A DNA stretch of 55,704 nucleotides, from contig JAAXHL010000215.1 of the NCBI GenBank assembly GCA_012270865.1, positions 1-55,704 on the forward strand, written 5' to 3'. A program made the translations under genes and the position numbers. Position 1 is the first letter of the stretch; every line of letters starts with the position of its first letter. The notes below the pieces were generated by a model. The model worked only from the letters and a program-made list of their open reading frames with translations. It searched no databases and had not been told where the DNA came from. Below are positions 17,879 to 25,965 of the stretch, piece after piece. This DNA comes from Candidatus Poribacteria bacterium. GTDB lineage: Bacteria > Poribacteria > WGA-4E > WGA-3G.

Positions 17879-18556
17879 TTATACCTCGGTACGCATCGCT
17901 TCAGCAGGCGGGAGTTTCGCTGCACGCCACGCCGGGAACGATGAACCAATCACAGCCAAAATCATGCCGAGGATACATCCGAGCAGAATGATGATGATTA
18001 CTCCGAGCTGCATCGGTCCGTTTTCAGGACTCGCGGGTAACAGCGGAAAATAGAAAAAGAGGTCTAACCCGTAATCTTTGAGTCCTAAAAGCACCGCGCC
18101 TAATGTCCCGATGAGCGCGCCGATAAGCGCACCCGAAAACCCCTGGAACCCCGATTCGAGTAGGAACAGCCGAACCACGAACCCGTCTAACGCACCGAGA
18201 CATTTCATTGTACCGATCTCACGGAAACGCTCTGTCACTGCCATCAGCATCGAATTTGCGATACCTACGACACAGACAATCAAAGACATAATAATGAGCC
18301 ATATATCTTTCGTCGAAATCCCCTGTTCTGCTGTCTCTTCAAAAGTGTTGATTGTCGATTGGCGGCCGCTCTCCTGCAGGGCTATACCGATTTCGTTATT
18401 CGTCCACACCGAAACAAGGAACGCTATACCCAACGTAATCCCCGCTGTTGTGATAATTGAACGACCAAAACGGATTTTCAAACTCTGAAAACTAATCCGC
18501 AACGATTCCACGAACGGCAGATCGATCTGTTCTTCAATAGGTGTTCTTTGCTGCAA
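17879..18556 (-). CDS. compact FtsX/MacB-type ABC permease
   Basis: The 225-residue protein has the FtsX-domain pattern: a cytoplasmic start, a first membrane helix (SIITTAGITLGIAFLVSVW), then three more helices in the C-terminal half with the coupling motif TERFREIGTMKCLGA and the ending FPAWRAAKLPPAEAMRTEV. In MacB and LolC/E about 200 residues of periplasmic domain lie between helices 1 and 2; here only about 30 do. It is therefore a minimal version, either ancestral-looking or reduced. A TTG start at 18556 fits the GGGGAG eight bases upstream. The substrate is unknown. The ATPase gene follows in the same operon. Confidence 0.85.
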   Translation of the reverse strand: MQQRTPIEEQIDLPFVESLRISFQSLKIRFGRSIITTAGITLGIAFLVSVWTNNEIGIALQESGRQSTINTFEETAEQGISTKDIWLIIMSLIVCVVGIANSMLMAVTERFREIGTMKCLGALDGFVVRLFLLESGFQGFSGALIGALIGTLGAVLLGLKDYGLDLFFYFPLLPASPENGPMQLGVIIIILLGCILGMILAVIGSSFPAWRAAKLPPAEAMRTEV

Positions 18557-18594
18557 ATCTTTATCTCCCCATTTTTATTTCTGTCTATACCCGT

Positions 18595-18623
18595 ATTGTA
18601 TCAAATTTACAAATTTAGGTCAA
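18595..18623 (-). promoter_or_regulatory. sigma-70 promoter for the ABC permease-ATPase operon
   Basis: Read on the minus strand, TTGACC (18618-18623) and TACAAT (18595-18600) are separated by exactly 17 bp. It lies 39 bases upstream of the permease start. Confidence 0.65.
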
Positions 18624-18645
18624 GTTCCATTTTCGCTTTCTAAAA

Positions 18646-18674
18646 TTGACTTTTCTGTTAACTGCTGTTATATT
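18646..18674 (+). promoter_or_regulatory. sigma-70 promoter for the divergent gene at 18700
   Basis: TTGACT (18646-18651) and TATATT (18669-18674) are 17 bp apart. The start would be near 18681, just before GAGGTGGG and the ATG at 18700. It is back to back with the ABC operon promoter, only 22 bp between the -35 boxes. Confidence 0.6.
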
Positions 18675-18699
18675 AAAAGAAAGAGGTGGGTTTAAACCG

Positions 18700-19308
18700 A
18701 TGCGCTTAAAATTTTTCTATCTCCTACTGCTATTGCAATCCATCGGCATGCTATATTGGTGTCCGCCAATTTCTGCACACGATACTTTCTATCCACACCA
18801 TCGTGAAGATTTTGAGAACATGGCACGCCGTCGCGAATTGCGAACAACTGTCCTGCTCTGTACTGCTGCCTTCCTCGCTGTACTTACGGCAATCGTCTAT
18901 GCAGCGCTCCGAAAAAGTAAAGATGAGAACGATATTGACAAACGCGACGCAAAAACAGTCCAAAAACGTTTGACGAATGCCGCGAACAGGGCAGCAAATG
19001 CGGCACTACAGACGCTCAACACGAACGGAAACGCGGCAGAAGCCGCCACAACTTGCCTCACAACCTATGCCGAGGCGCGCGGCGCGACATGGCGACCGCC
19101 TCGTTACGCAGAGAACCAAACAGTATCAGACCCTTACCAAATTAGATGTAAAATTGGAAAAGATGTTGTCACTCTCAGCATTGATACCGAGAGCATTCGG
19201 TTAAAAGCAGAATACGATCCGTCTAAATCAGGTTTTAGTCCACAGGGACCGTCAAAAAGTGCAACGGCATCGGTTGTGCTGAAGAGATATGGCGAGGGAG
19301 ACGGATAA
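18700..19308 (+). CDS. membrane-anchored hypothetical protein with signal peptide
   Basis: From the ATG at 18700 (GAGGTGGG upstream) the protein has 202 residues. Residues 1-25 (MRLKFFYLLLLLQSIGMLYW) form a signal peptide, and a second hydrophobic segment at about 48-68 (TTVLLCTAAFLAVLTAIVYAAL) is a membrane helix. The rest is hydrophilic, with an Ala/Asn-rich helix (NAANRAANAALQTLNTNGNA) and a beta-rich end. The frame extends upstream to 18646, but those codons lie inside the promoter. No family is recognised. It is transcribed away from the ABC exporter and convergent with larB. Confidence 0.65.
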   Translation: MRLKFFYLLLLLQSIGMLYWCPPISAHDTFYPHHREDFENMARRRELRTTVLLCTAAFLAVLTAIVYAALRKSKDENDIDKRDAKTVQKRLTNAANRAANAALQTLNTNGNAAEAATTCLTTYAEARGATWRPPRYAENQTVSDPYQIRCKIGKDVVTLSIDTESIRLKAEYDPSKSGFSPQGPSKSATASVVLKRYGEGDG

Positions 19309-19319
19309 GATATGACAGA

Positions 19320-20069
19320 TTAAGACGTTAGTCGGTTGATGAGTGCGGCACTATAGCCAGCACCGAAACCGTTATCGATGTTCACGACGGTGACACCAGA
19401 GGCACAACTATTGAGCATACCTAACAGTGCGGCGAGTCCACCGAAACTCGCACCGTAACCGATGCTCGTCGGTACGGCGATCACTGGACAATCCACCAAC
19501 CCACCGACAACACTCGGTAGCGCGCCTTCCATACCCGCAACAACGATAATCACACGGGCAGATAAAAGTTTCTCGTGGTTGCTCATTAAGCGGTGCAACC
19601 CAGCAACACCGACATCATAAAGCCGTTCAGGGAGGTTTCCCATCATCAGTGCCGTTTCAGCGGCTTCCTCGGCAACCGGTAAGTCCGATGTACCAGCAGA
19701 GACAACAAGAATGCCCGGAACCCCATCATCTTCGGACTGTGCAACGCTGATGGTGCGTCCGAGCGCATTATAACGCGCCGCAGGCTGAATCGCCTTTACC
19801 GCTTCGTACATTTCCGGGGTCGCACGCGTCGCAAGCAACGGATGCCCCGCTGCAAGGATACGCTCGCTAATCTGCTGAACATGTTCAACTGTCTTCCCTT
19901 GACAGAAAATGACTTCCGGAAAACCTGTTCTGAGTTGACGATGATGATCAATCTTTGAGAATCCCAAATCTTCAAAAGGAAGTGTGCGAAGAGATTGCAG
20001 CGCATCAGCCACTGCAACCTCTCCACCTCTAACCTGTTCAAGTAGGGACTTTAACTTCTCAATTTCCAT
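19320..20069 (-). CDS. larB: nickel-pincer cofactor biosynthesis protein LarB
   Basis: LarB carboxylates the pyridine ring of nicotinic acid adenine dinucleotide and releases AMP, the first step to the nickel-pincer cofactor of lactate racemase-type enzymes. The 249 residues comprise a helical N-terminal third and a PurE-like domain with [42 protein letters not shown] and [13 protein letters not shown], all hallmarks of LarB. larC and larE, which complete the cofactor, are not in the window. The start has no good ribosome-binding site. It follows the ytxH-like gene on the same strand after 92 bases. Confidence 0.92.
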   Translation of the reverse strand: MEIEKLKSLLEQVRGGEVAVADALQSLRTLPFEDLGFSKIDHHRQLRTGFPEVIFCQGKTVEHVQQISERILAAGHPLLATRATPEMYEAVKAIQPAARYNALGRTISVAQSEDDGVPGILVVSAGTSDLPVAEEAAETALMMGNLPERLYDVGVAGLHRLMSNHEKLLSARVIIVVAGMEGALPSVVGGLVDCPVIAVPTSIGYGASFGGLAALLGMLNSCASGVTVVNIDNGFGAGYSAALINRLTS

Positions 20070-20161
20070 TTATTTCACGATACGTGCGTCTGTCGTTCAG
20101 TCAGCACGTAAGAGCAGGTACGAAACCCGCCCGTTGAAGTTAGCAAGGTGTCAAGAAGCGT

Positions 20162-20569
20162 TTAGGCTTCTTCCGGAGCTTCCTCGTCGGCTTCTTCGCT
20201 GCCAACACCAGGAATCGACTCGGCGATCTTTGAACGGACATCTGCGGAAACTTTACGACCTGTCTCCACCGCACTCTTCACCTGTTCACCGGCTTCATGA
20301 AGACGTTCTTTCCCGGTGTCCACGATTTCGTGAACGCTCTCTCTGCCTTGCTCAACGAGAGTCTGAACACCTTGACGCGCACTACTCGTCGCATGTTGAG
20401 CGAACTCAACTGTTCGGTTCTTAGCATCAATGGATGTATCGCGAATCTTTTGACGAGTCTCTCTACCTGAAGTTGGTGCGTAAAGCAGACTGATCACAGC
20501 ACCCGCCATAAATCCAGTAAAAAATGCAAAAACCATCGTGAGTCCGTTGTTCTGTCCATTATTACTCAT
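20162..20569 (-). CDS. YtxH-domain membrane protein
   Basis: The 135-residue protein has one N-terminal membrane helix (LTMVFAFFTGFMAGAVISLL) followed by YAPTSGRETRQKIRDTSIDA, the YtxH-domain signature in which a glycine-rich helix leads to a long amphipathic region. The rest is predicted helical and ends in an acidic EEADEEAPEEA tail. YtxH proteins are envelope-associated and stress-linked in some bacteria; the mechanism is unknown. The gene follows a DUF948-like gene on the same strand, a pairing common in bacteria. AAAGGAT lies before the ATG. Confidence 0.8.
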   Translation of the reverse strand: MSNNGQNNGLTMVFAFFTGFMAGAVISLLYAPTSGRETRQKIRDTSIDAKNRTVEFAQHATSSARQGVQTLVEQGRESVHEIVDTGKERLHEAGEQVKSAVETGRKVSADVRSKIAESIPGVGSEEADEEAPEEA

Positions 20570-20794
20570 TTTTTATATCCTTTCTATTACGGAGTCCGTT
20601 TTGGGTATGACTTTGCAAGCAAAACTACTCCTAATACTTACGAGAATTCATCTTAAAAGTTTCAATTCTCACATATATCTTTTAACGTAATTTTAACGTA
20701 ATATTTTGGTTGCAGGGTTTTTACTGGCGTGTTTTCTCACGGTTTGTAACCCCGCCTTCTATAGATGTCTCGTTAATTGCAGGTTTTACTTTCG

Positions 20795-21352
20795 TTATTC
20801 GTTAGCTGCCTCGGGTGAAGATGTATTTTCTGAAGGCGCGGGTGATTGGGCAGCTGTGAAACTATCCCACCCCGCTTTCACCCCCTGCCACAAACTCACA
20901 ACCTCTGTAAGAGAGACCGCAAGTTGATTACGGAAAAATGTCGCTTGTTCAATTGTTTGTCCAGAAAAATGACTCGCTTTCTGAACCAGTTCTTCAAGTT
21001 GTTGGAGACTCTGATTCAGAGCACCGCTCATTTCTTGGATATTACGCGCAGTCGTTCGGATTTCGGAGTCGCTAAGCGTTTGTAAGGAGGTTATCAATCC
21101 ATTCAAATTTTGTAGCAGCTGCGGAAGCTCCTGGTTCACCTCTTTCACCGTCTTATCCACATCTGTAAGCAATACCCCGACCTCCTGATTGATAACGTTC
21201 TCCGCGGAGTTCAACGTATTTCGGATACTATTCAGTGAATTACGGAGGCTACCAATCGCTGCACAAAGGTAACCAGCAAGTGCAGTAAGCGCGAGTAGCA
21301 AAATCCCAAGACTAAATTTCCAAAAAAGAGAGGCTATAAAACTCCAATCCAT
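20795..21352 (-). CDS. DUF948-like membrane protein with coiled coil
   Basis: The 185-residue protein starts with a membrane helix (WKFSLGILLLALTALAGYLCAAIGSL) and continues as a long predicted coiled coil of heptads rich in Leu, Asn and Ser (SLRNSLNSIRNTLNSAENVI, LLTDVDKTVKEVNQELPQLL, MSGALNQSLQQLEELVQKA). This fits the DUF948 group of membrane-tethered coiled coils that usually accompany YtxH proteins. AAGGAG is well placed before the ATG. About 225 bases without a gene separate it from ytxH; they hold AT-rich sequence with the short direct repeat TTTTAACGTAA and nothing else recognisable. Confidence 0.75.
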   Translation of the reverse strand: MDWSFIASLFWKFSLGILLLALTALAGYLCAAIGSLRNSLNSIRNTLNSAENVINQEVGVLLTDVDKTVKEVNQELPQLLQNLNGLITSLQTLSDSEIRTTARNIQEMSGALNQSLQQLEELVQKASHFSGQTIEQATFFRNQLAVSLTEVVSLWQGVKAGWDSFTAAQSPAPSENTSSPEAANE

Positions 21353-21424
21353 CTTTTCTCCTTTACAGGCTCGCTATCAGACACTCGGCAGATAATCTTT
21401 TTACAAGAAGTCTGTCCTACAAGC

Positions 21425-24082
21425 CTAAGTTTGAAGTTGTTTTTTCACGATTTCACCAGCTGCATCAATTGCCGCATCCACTTTGTTCGGATTTTTGCCG
21501 CCACCCTGTGCAAGTTCCGGACGACCGCCACCGCGACCCTCTGCCAACTCTGTTAATTCGGAAATAATCTTGCCAGCATGTAAACCGCGATCCTTCACCA
21601 AGTCTGAGGTAACACCCACAACAAAGGCGACTTCGTTTCCTGACACAGCGGCAAGCGCAACAACACCCGACCCTAAACGGTTTTTGATTTCATCAACAAG
21701 CCGACGCAACCCGTCCCTATCCGTACCCGCCACGCACGAAGCAACAACAGCCACATCTTCTACACGCGCCGCGTCCCTGACTAACACATCAACGTTACCG
21801 AGTGCTTGTTGGCTCTTAAGCTGTTGGAGCTGCTGTTCCAACTCCCGCTGCTCCTGAAGGAGTCTTTCAATCCGATCCCGTAAATCCGCTTTCGGTGCTT
21901 TCAACAGACCCGACATATCGGAGATCAGCACGGTATCCTCTTGGATACTCGTCATCGCTGTCCTACCCGTCAACGCCTCAACGCGTCGGACACCCGCAGC
22001 GATACTACTCTCGCTCATAAGTTTCACGAAACCGAGCTCCCCGGTTGCATTGACGTGCGTACCGCCACAGAGTTCAACGCTATAATCGCCAGCCTGCACA
22101 ACCCGGACGACATCCCCGTACTTGTCCCCGAAAAAGGCTAAAGCACCTTTCGCCTTCGCGTCATCTAACGGCATCTCACTGATAGAGAGCACATCATTGC
22201 CACGAATCTTTTCGTTGACGTACACCTCAATCTCGCGTAACTGCTCCGCTGAAACGGCTTCGTAGTGCGAAAAGTCGAACCGCAGCCTACCGGCTTCAAC
22301 GAGCGAACCCGCTTGCCCAACGTGTGTCCCAAGCACCTGCCGTAACCCGCTGTGTAAGAGATGCGTCGCGGTATGGCTCACAGCAACGGCACTGCGATGT
22401 TCCGTATCAATTTTCGCATGAACGGCGGTATACGGCGTAATTTCACCTTCAAGCACTTTACATCTATGAACGAACAAATCTGCGGATGGTTTACGTGTAT
22501 CTTCAACACGCAACTTCGTATCCCGGTTTTCGATAATACCGACATCGCCGACTTGTCCACCCGACTCGCCATAAAACGGCGTACGATTCAACAGCACGAA
22601 CACCTCGTCACCCGTCTGGGCACTGCCTACAGATTCCGAACCGGCGATTAAAGCCACGACTTCGGCATCAACGGTATCTTCCGTATAGCCGACAAATTCC
22701 GTTTCACCGTGTTCCTTAAGCACCTCTGCGTAGACAGAAATATCTTCGTCTTTCGCACCACCCTTCGCTTCCCACGCAGCGCGTCCACGTTCCCGCTGTT
22801 CCTCCATACTTTGCGCGAAACCAGCATCGTCAACAGTGAACCCACGTTCACGAGCCAGCATCTGTGTCAAATCGAGCGGAAAACCGAATGTATCGTATAA
22901 CGCAAAGGCGCGTTCCCCATCAAGCTGCGTCCGACGCTCCTCCGTAAGCACATCAAAAGACTGGTCAAGAAGTTCTAAACCGCGCTCAATCGTCTGATGA
23001 AAACGGTGCTCTTCTCCCTGAATCGTTCGCTTGATAAATTCACGGCGCGGCAGCACATCTGGAAACACATCACCCAGCAGTCCGATGACGTTATCCACGA
23101 GTCGGTAGATGAAGGCTTCGTTCATCTCCAATTTTTTGCCGTAAAGCACAGCACGGCGCAAGATACGACGGATGACATAACCGCGTCCCTCATTAGACGG
23201 CATCACACCGTCACCGATCGCAAACGTCAAACACCGGATATGGTCAGCAATAACCCGGTGTGGTAACCCGCGATCGTCATCAAAATAGGCGGTATCCGTT
23301 ATATCAGCAATCGTCTCCAAGAGCGGCGTGAACAGGTCCGTTTTATAGTTTGTATCAACCCCTTGCAATATAGAGGCGATCCGCTCAAAACCCATACCGG
23401 TATCAACATGTGTCGCTGGCAAAGGCTCAAGCGTGCCGCTTTCATTCCGATTGTATTGGATAAACACCAGATTCCAAAATTCCCGGAACCGATCACTCGT
23501 ATTAGGACCAGCATCGGGGTCATTTGCGGTCTCAGGAAAGGCTTCAACACCCATATCCACAAAAAGTTCGCTACAGGGACCGCACGGACCCGTCTCTCCC
23601 ATCTCCCAGAAATTATCCTTATCACACCGGCGAATCCGTGAAAGCGGAAGATCCGTCTCCTGAAGCCAGAGTTTCTCGGCTTCGTCGTCTTCGAGGTACA
23701 CCGTTGCCCAGAGCCGTTCCTTCGGAATCTTCCAGAGCTCCGTGACCAACTCCCACGCGAAGGCGATGGCTTCCTGTTTGTAGTAATCGCCAAACGACCA
23801 ATTCCCAAGCATCTCAAAGAAAGTGTGGTGACTCGGCGAATAACCGACCTCTTCGAGATCGTTGTGTTTACCGCTAACGCGTAAGCATTTCTGCGTATCA
23901 ACGGCGCGCGTGTATTCCCGCTGCCCGATACCGAGAAACACATCCTTGAACTGGTTCATACCAGCATTGGTGAACAACAGCGTCGGGTCATCTGCCGGTA
24001 TCAAAGACGCACTCGGAACAATCGTGTGCCCATTTTTGCGGAAGTATTCTAAAAAACCGGACCTAATTTCATCTGATGTCAT
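21425..24082 (-). CDS. alaS: alanyl-tRNA synthetase
   Basis: AlaS charges tRNA(Ala) and, with its editing domain, hydrolyses Ser- and Gly-tRNA(Ala). The 885 residues match the family. The class II catalytic domain starts at the N-terminus (FLEYFRKNGHTIVPSASLIP, FTNAGMNQFKDVFLG); the editing domain shows the zinc ligands H570 and H574 (HTATH) and C672 and H676 (CGGTH); the C-Ala domain ends with GRGGGRPELAQGGG, the usual glycine-rich motif. GGGGATGG precedes the ATG and a good promoter lies 35 bases upstream. recX stands just before it on the same strand, a common bacterial pairing. Confidence 0.96.
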   Translation of the reverse strand: MTSDEIRSGFLEYFRKNGHTIVPSASLIPADDPTLLFTNAGMNQFKDVFLGIGQREYTRAVDTQKCLRVSGKHNDLEEVGYSPSHHTFFEMLGNWSFGDYYKQEAIAFAWELVTELWKIPKERLWATVYLEDDEAEKLWLQETDLPLSRIRRCDKDNFWEMGETGPCGPCSELFVDMGVEAFPETANDPDAGPNTSDRFREFWNLVFIQYNRNESGTLEPLPATHVDTGMGFERIASILQGVDTNYKTDLFTPLLETIADITDTAYFDDDRGLPHRVIADHIRCLTFAIGDGVMPSNEGRGYVIRRILRRAVLYGKKLEMNEAFIYRLVDNVIGLLGDVFPDVLPRREFIKRTIQGEEHRFHQTIERGLELLDQSFDVLTEERRTQLDGERAFALYDTFGFPLDLTQMLARERGFTVDDAGFAQSMEEQRERGRAAWEAKGGAKDEDISVYAEVLKEHGETEFVGYTEDTVDAEVVALIAGSESVGSAQTGDEVFVLLNRTPFYGESGGQVGDVGIIENRDTKLRVEDTRKPSADLFVHRCKVLEGEITPYTAVHAKIDTEHRSAVAVSHTATHLLHSGLRQVLGTHVGQAGSLVEAGRLRFDFSHYEAVSAEQLREIEVYVNEKIRGNDVLSISEMPLDDAKAKGALAFFGDKYGDVVRVVQAGDYSVELCGGTHVNATGELGFVKLMSESSIAAGVRRVEALTGRTAMTSIQEDTVLISDMSGLLKAPKADLRDRIERLLQEQRELEQQLQQLKSQQALGNVDVLVRDAARVEDVAVVASCVAGTDRDGLRRLVDEIKNRLGSGVVALAAVSGNEVAFVVGVTSDLVKDRGLHAGKIISELTELAEGRGGGRPELAQGGGKNPNKVDAAIDAAGEIVKKQLQT

Positions 24083-24116
24083 GTTACGTAACCATCCCCT
24101 ATGATTTCCATCTCTA

Positions 24117-24146
24117 ATTATAAATTATTTTTTATCGAGAAGTCAA
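24117..24146 (-). promoter_or_regulatory. sigma-70 promoter for alaS
   Basis: On the minus strand TTGACT (24141-24146) and a perfect TATAAT (24117-24122) are 18 bp apart, placing transcription start about 10 bases downstream and the alaS ATG at 24082 after a short leader. Confidence 0.65.
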
Positions 24147-24202
24147 GACAAAAACGGACACAGAGATGCCGTGCGTTAAACGCTATAGAACGGGCAAATG
24201 CA

Positions 24203-24901
24203 TCAAAAAATCTTTTCGAGTACCTGCCGTACAACCTCCGATCCGAACCCACGTCGCGCTAAGAACCCATGAAGTCGCCGTTTCGCGACGTGCGTCGGCA
24301 GCCGTCTGTATTGTTTGGCCCGCTTTTCTGCAATCTGAAGAGCAACTCTCGCTTCGTCTTCAACTTCTACCGTCGCGACAACCTGCTCCGCTGTCTCCCT
24401 ATCAATCCCTCTATCAACCAGTTCCTGTTTAAGCAGCGTCCTCCCTCTCGGATTCGATTTTTGCCTGCGGACGATCCAATTCTCGGCAAACTTATGGTCG
24501 CGAATATGTCCCGAGCGAATCAACTCTGCTATAGATGTTTCAATCGCGTCAGCTGAAAAACCTTCTCGTTCAAGTTTCTGTGCTACCTCGCTTTTAGTGG
24601 ACATTTTCGGTTTTACTGTAGGGCGGGAGGTTTCCAGTGCGTCTGCTGCAGTTTTATCCTTCTCTTCGCGTAGCAATCTGAGGGCGTAATTCTTTGCGCG
24701 CATCACCTCATCAGCTGCGATTATCTTTTTGATAGTCTCGGCTTCAATCTCTAAACCGAGACGCAACCCAAATTTTTCGATGAGGGACGCATGGATGACA
24801 ACAAACGGGGAACCGTCTAAAAGGAGTTGGCGGTGCGAAGGCAATTCAAGGACTTCCTGAATATCGGTAATTGTCTGTTTCATAGCGGCTTTTGGAACCA
24901 T
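24203..24901 (-). CDS. recX: regulatory protein RecX
   Basis: RecX binds RecA and limits filament growth in recombination and the SOS response. The 232-residue protein has a basic N-terminal extension and the helical repeats of the family: NYALRLLREEKDKT-like first unit (about residues 75-95), KLEREGFSADAIETSIAELI then RDHKFAENWIVRRQKSNPRG, QELVDRGIDRETAEQVVATV and a C-terminal KRRLHGFLARRGFGSEVVRQV. ATG 24901 or ATG 24883 could start it; neither has a strong ribosome-binding site. It is transcribed in the same direction as alaS; its cognate recA is not in the window. Confidence 0.88.
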   Translation of the reverse strand: MVPKAAMKQTITDIQEVLELPSHRQLLLDGSPFVVIHASLIEKFGLRLGLEIEAETIKKIIAADEVMRAKNYALRLLREEKDKTAADALETSRPTVKPKMSTKSEVAQKLEREGFSADAIETSIAELIRSGHIRDHKFAENWIVRRQKSNPRGRTLLKQELVDRGIDRETAEQVVATVEVEDEARVALQIAEKRAKQYRRLPTHVAKRRLHGFLARRGFGSEVVRQVLEKIF

Positions 24902-25041
24902 CAACCATCAAGCAGTCGGAAACCTGAATCAACGCTGAAAAACGCACCTGCGTTCAGTCGGAGGGGACTGTGGCGGTTAACACTTCTGCAACTGCCACAA
25001 GCACCCTCTCTACCGAAAGCCGATTGCTGACAGCTATTCGT

Positions 25042-25674
25042 CTATTCTCCGCCGTTGCTACCTGCCCAGAGCGCACCACGTTGTAGAAGCACCCCGAACA
25101 TCTCATGCTGGCACGCCGAAGCGTCATGACCGAGCGCAAGATAGAAAACCTTACCCTCACCCCAATTCTTCGTCCAGGCAACCGGCACAGCATCGCCTTT
25201 CCACAACGCCGATGCAAGCACGTGGTTCCGAGGATCGTAATCAAGGATATATTGCTCGTCCGTCACGACGAACTCATCAAGTCCTTCCGTGATCTCGTGT
25301 TCGCTATCAACGATGCTGACTTGGTATTCGCGGTAGCGCGGGTGCGTGACAAAATAGCCACCCACCATCGAACGATATTCTGGACAGCCGCGGAACGAAT
25401 CCGCCGCCGAATGGATACCGACATAACCTTTACCAGAAGCGACGTGATTGAGCAAACCGTTCTTCTGAGCATCCGAAATCTCGCCGACCGTGTAGTAGAA
25501 AACGACCAGATCATAAGGATCCAAATTCGGTGAGACGAGCGCGTCAAGGTCTTCCTCAACTCTGGTAATCTCAAATTCGTCCCGTTGCGAAAGCGCATTC
25601 ACGATCTCGTCGCTACAACCTTTCCAATCGTGAATCGCACCGCCTGCAAAAACAAGTGTGTTAATTTTTCCCAT
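25042..25674 (-). CDS. ThuA-like domain protein (class I glutamine-amidotransferase fold)
   Basis: The 210 residues have the ThuA pattern: TLVFAGGAIHDWKGC at the start, DLVVFYYTVGEI, GYVGIHSAADSFRGCPEYRSMVGGYFVTHP and a C-terminal VAWTKNWGEGKVFYLALGHD. ThuA-like proteins are related to trehalose utilisation proteins and are abundant in planctomycete and poribacterial genomes; the activity is not established. The fold resembles glutamine amidotransferases, but no nucleophile elbow Cys is in the usual place. AAGGAGG lies 8 bases before the ATG, so translation is probably strong. It is the first gene of a minus-strand row leading to recX and alaS, with its own promoter. Confidence 0.85.
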   Translation of the reverse strand: MGKINTLVFAGGAIHDWKGCSDEIVNALSQRDEFEITRVEEDLDALVSPNLDPYDLVVFYYTVGEISDAQKNGLLNHVASGKGYVGIHSAADSFRGCPEYRSMVGGYFVTHPRYREYQVSIVDSEHEITEGLDEFVVTDEQYILDYDPRNHVLASALWKGDAVPVAWTKNWGEGKVFYLALGHDASACQHEMFGVLLQRGALWAGSNGGE

Positions 25675-25706
25675 TCTTTAAGCCTCCTTGTTATTATGAT
25701 ATTCCT

Positions 25707-25736
25707 ATTATATCACACGTGCAAAAATACTGGCAA
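25707..25736 (-). promoter_or_regulatory. sigma-70 promoter for the ThuA-like gene
   Basis: On the minus strand TTGCCA (25731-25736) and a perfect TATAAT (25707-25712) are 18 bp apart, 33 bases before the ATG. The rest of the spacer to the WD40 genes (25740-25875) holds GTAGGAGCCG and repeated CTAACGGCTAACTG-like words, of the kind seen in dispersed intergenic repeats, but no gene. Confidence 0.55.
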
Positions 25737-25875
25737 ACTTTTTCCAGGCATTCACAGCGTCATTCAACGCCACCATAGTTCCGCTCCTTTGTAGGAGCCG
25801 TCCGTTGGTAGCGACTCCCACTGACTGCCGACGATTTCCGATGGCTAACGGCTAACTGCGGACACCTTTTCTAAC

Positions 25876-25905
25876 TTGCATTCCAACTGATGCTTGTGAT
25901 AAAAT
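25876..25905 (+). promoter_or_regulatory. candidate promoter of the WD40-protease cluster
   Basis: TTGCAT (25876-25881) and TAAAAT (25900-25905) are 18 bp apart and point to the first WD40 gene, giving a leader of about 55 bases with ACAAGGAGATTAATA before its ATG. Confidence 0.45.
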
Positions 25906-25965
25906 AAAAAACGTATCCGAAGAATCTGTTGTCTTAGTATTCCCAATACCACAAGGAGATTAATA

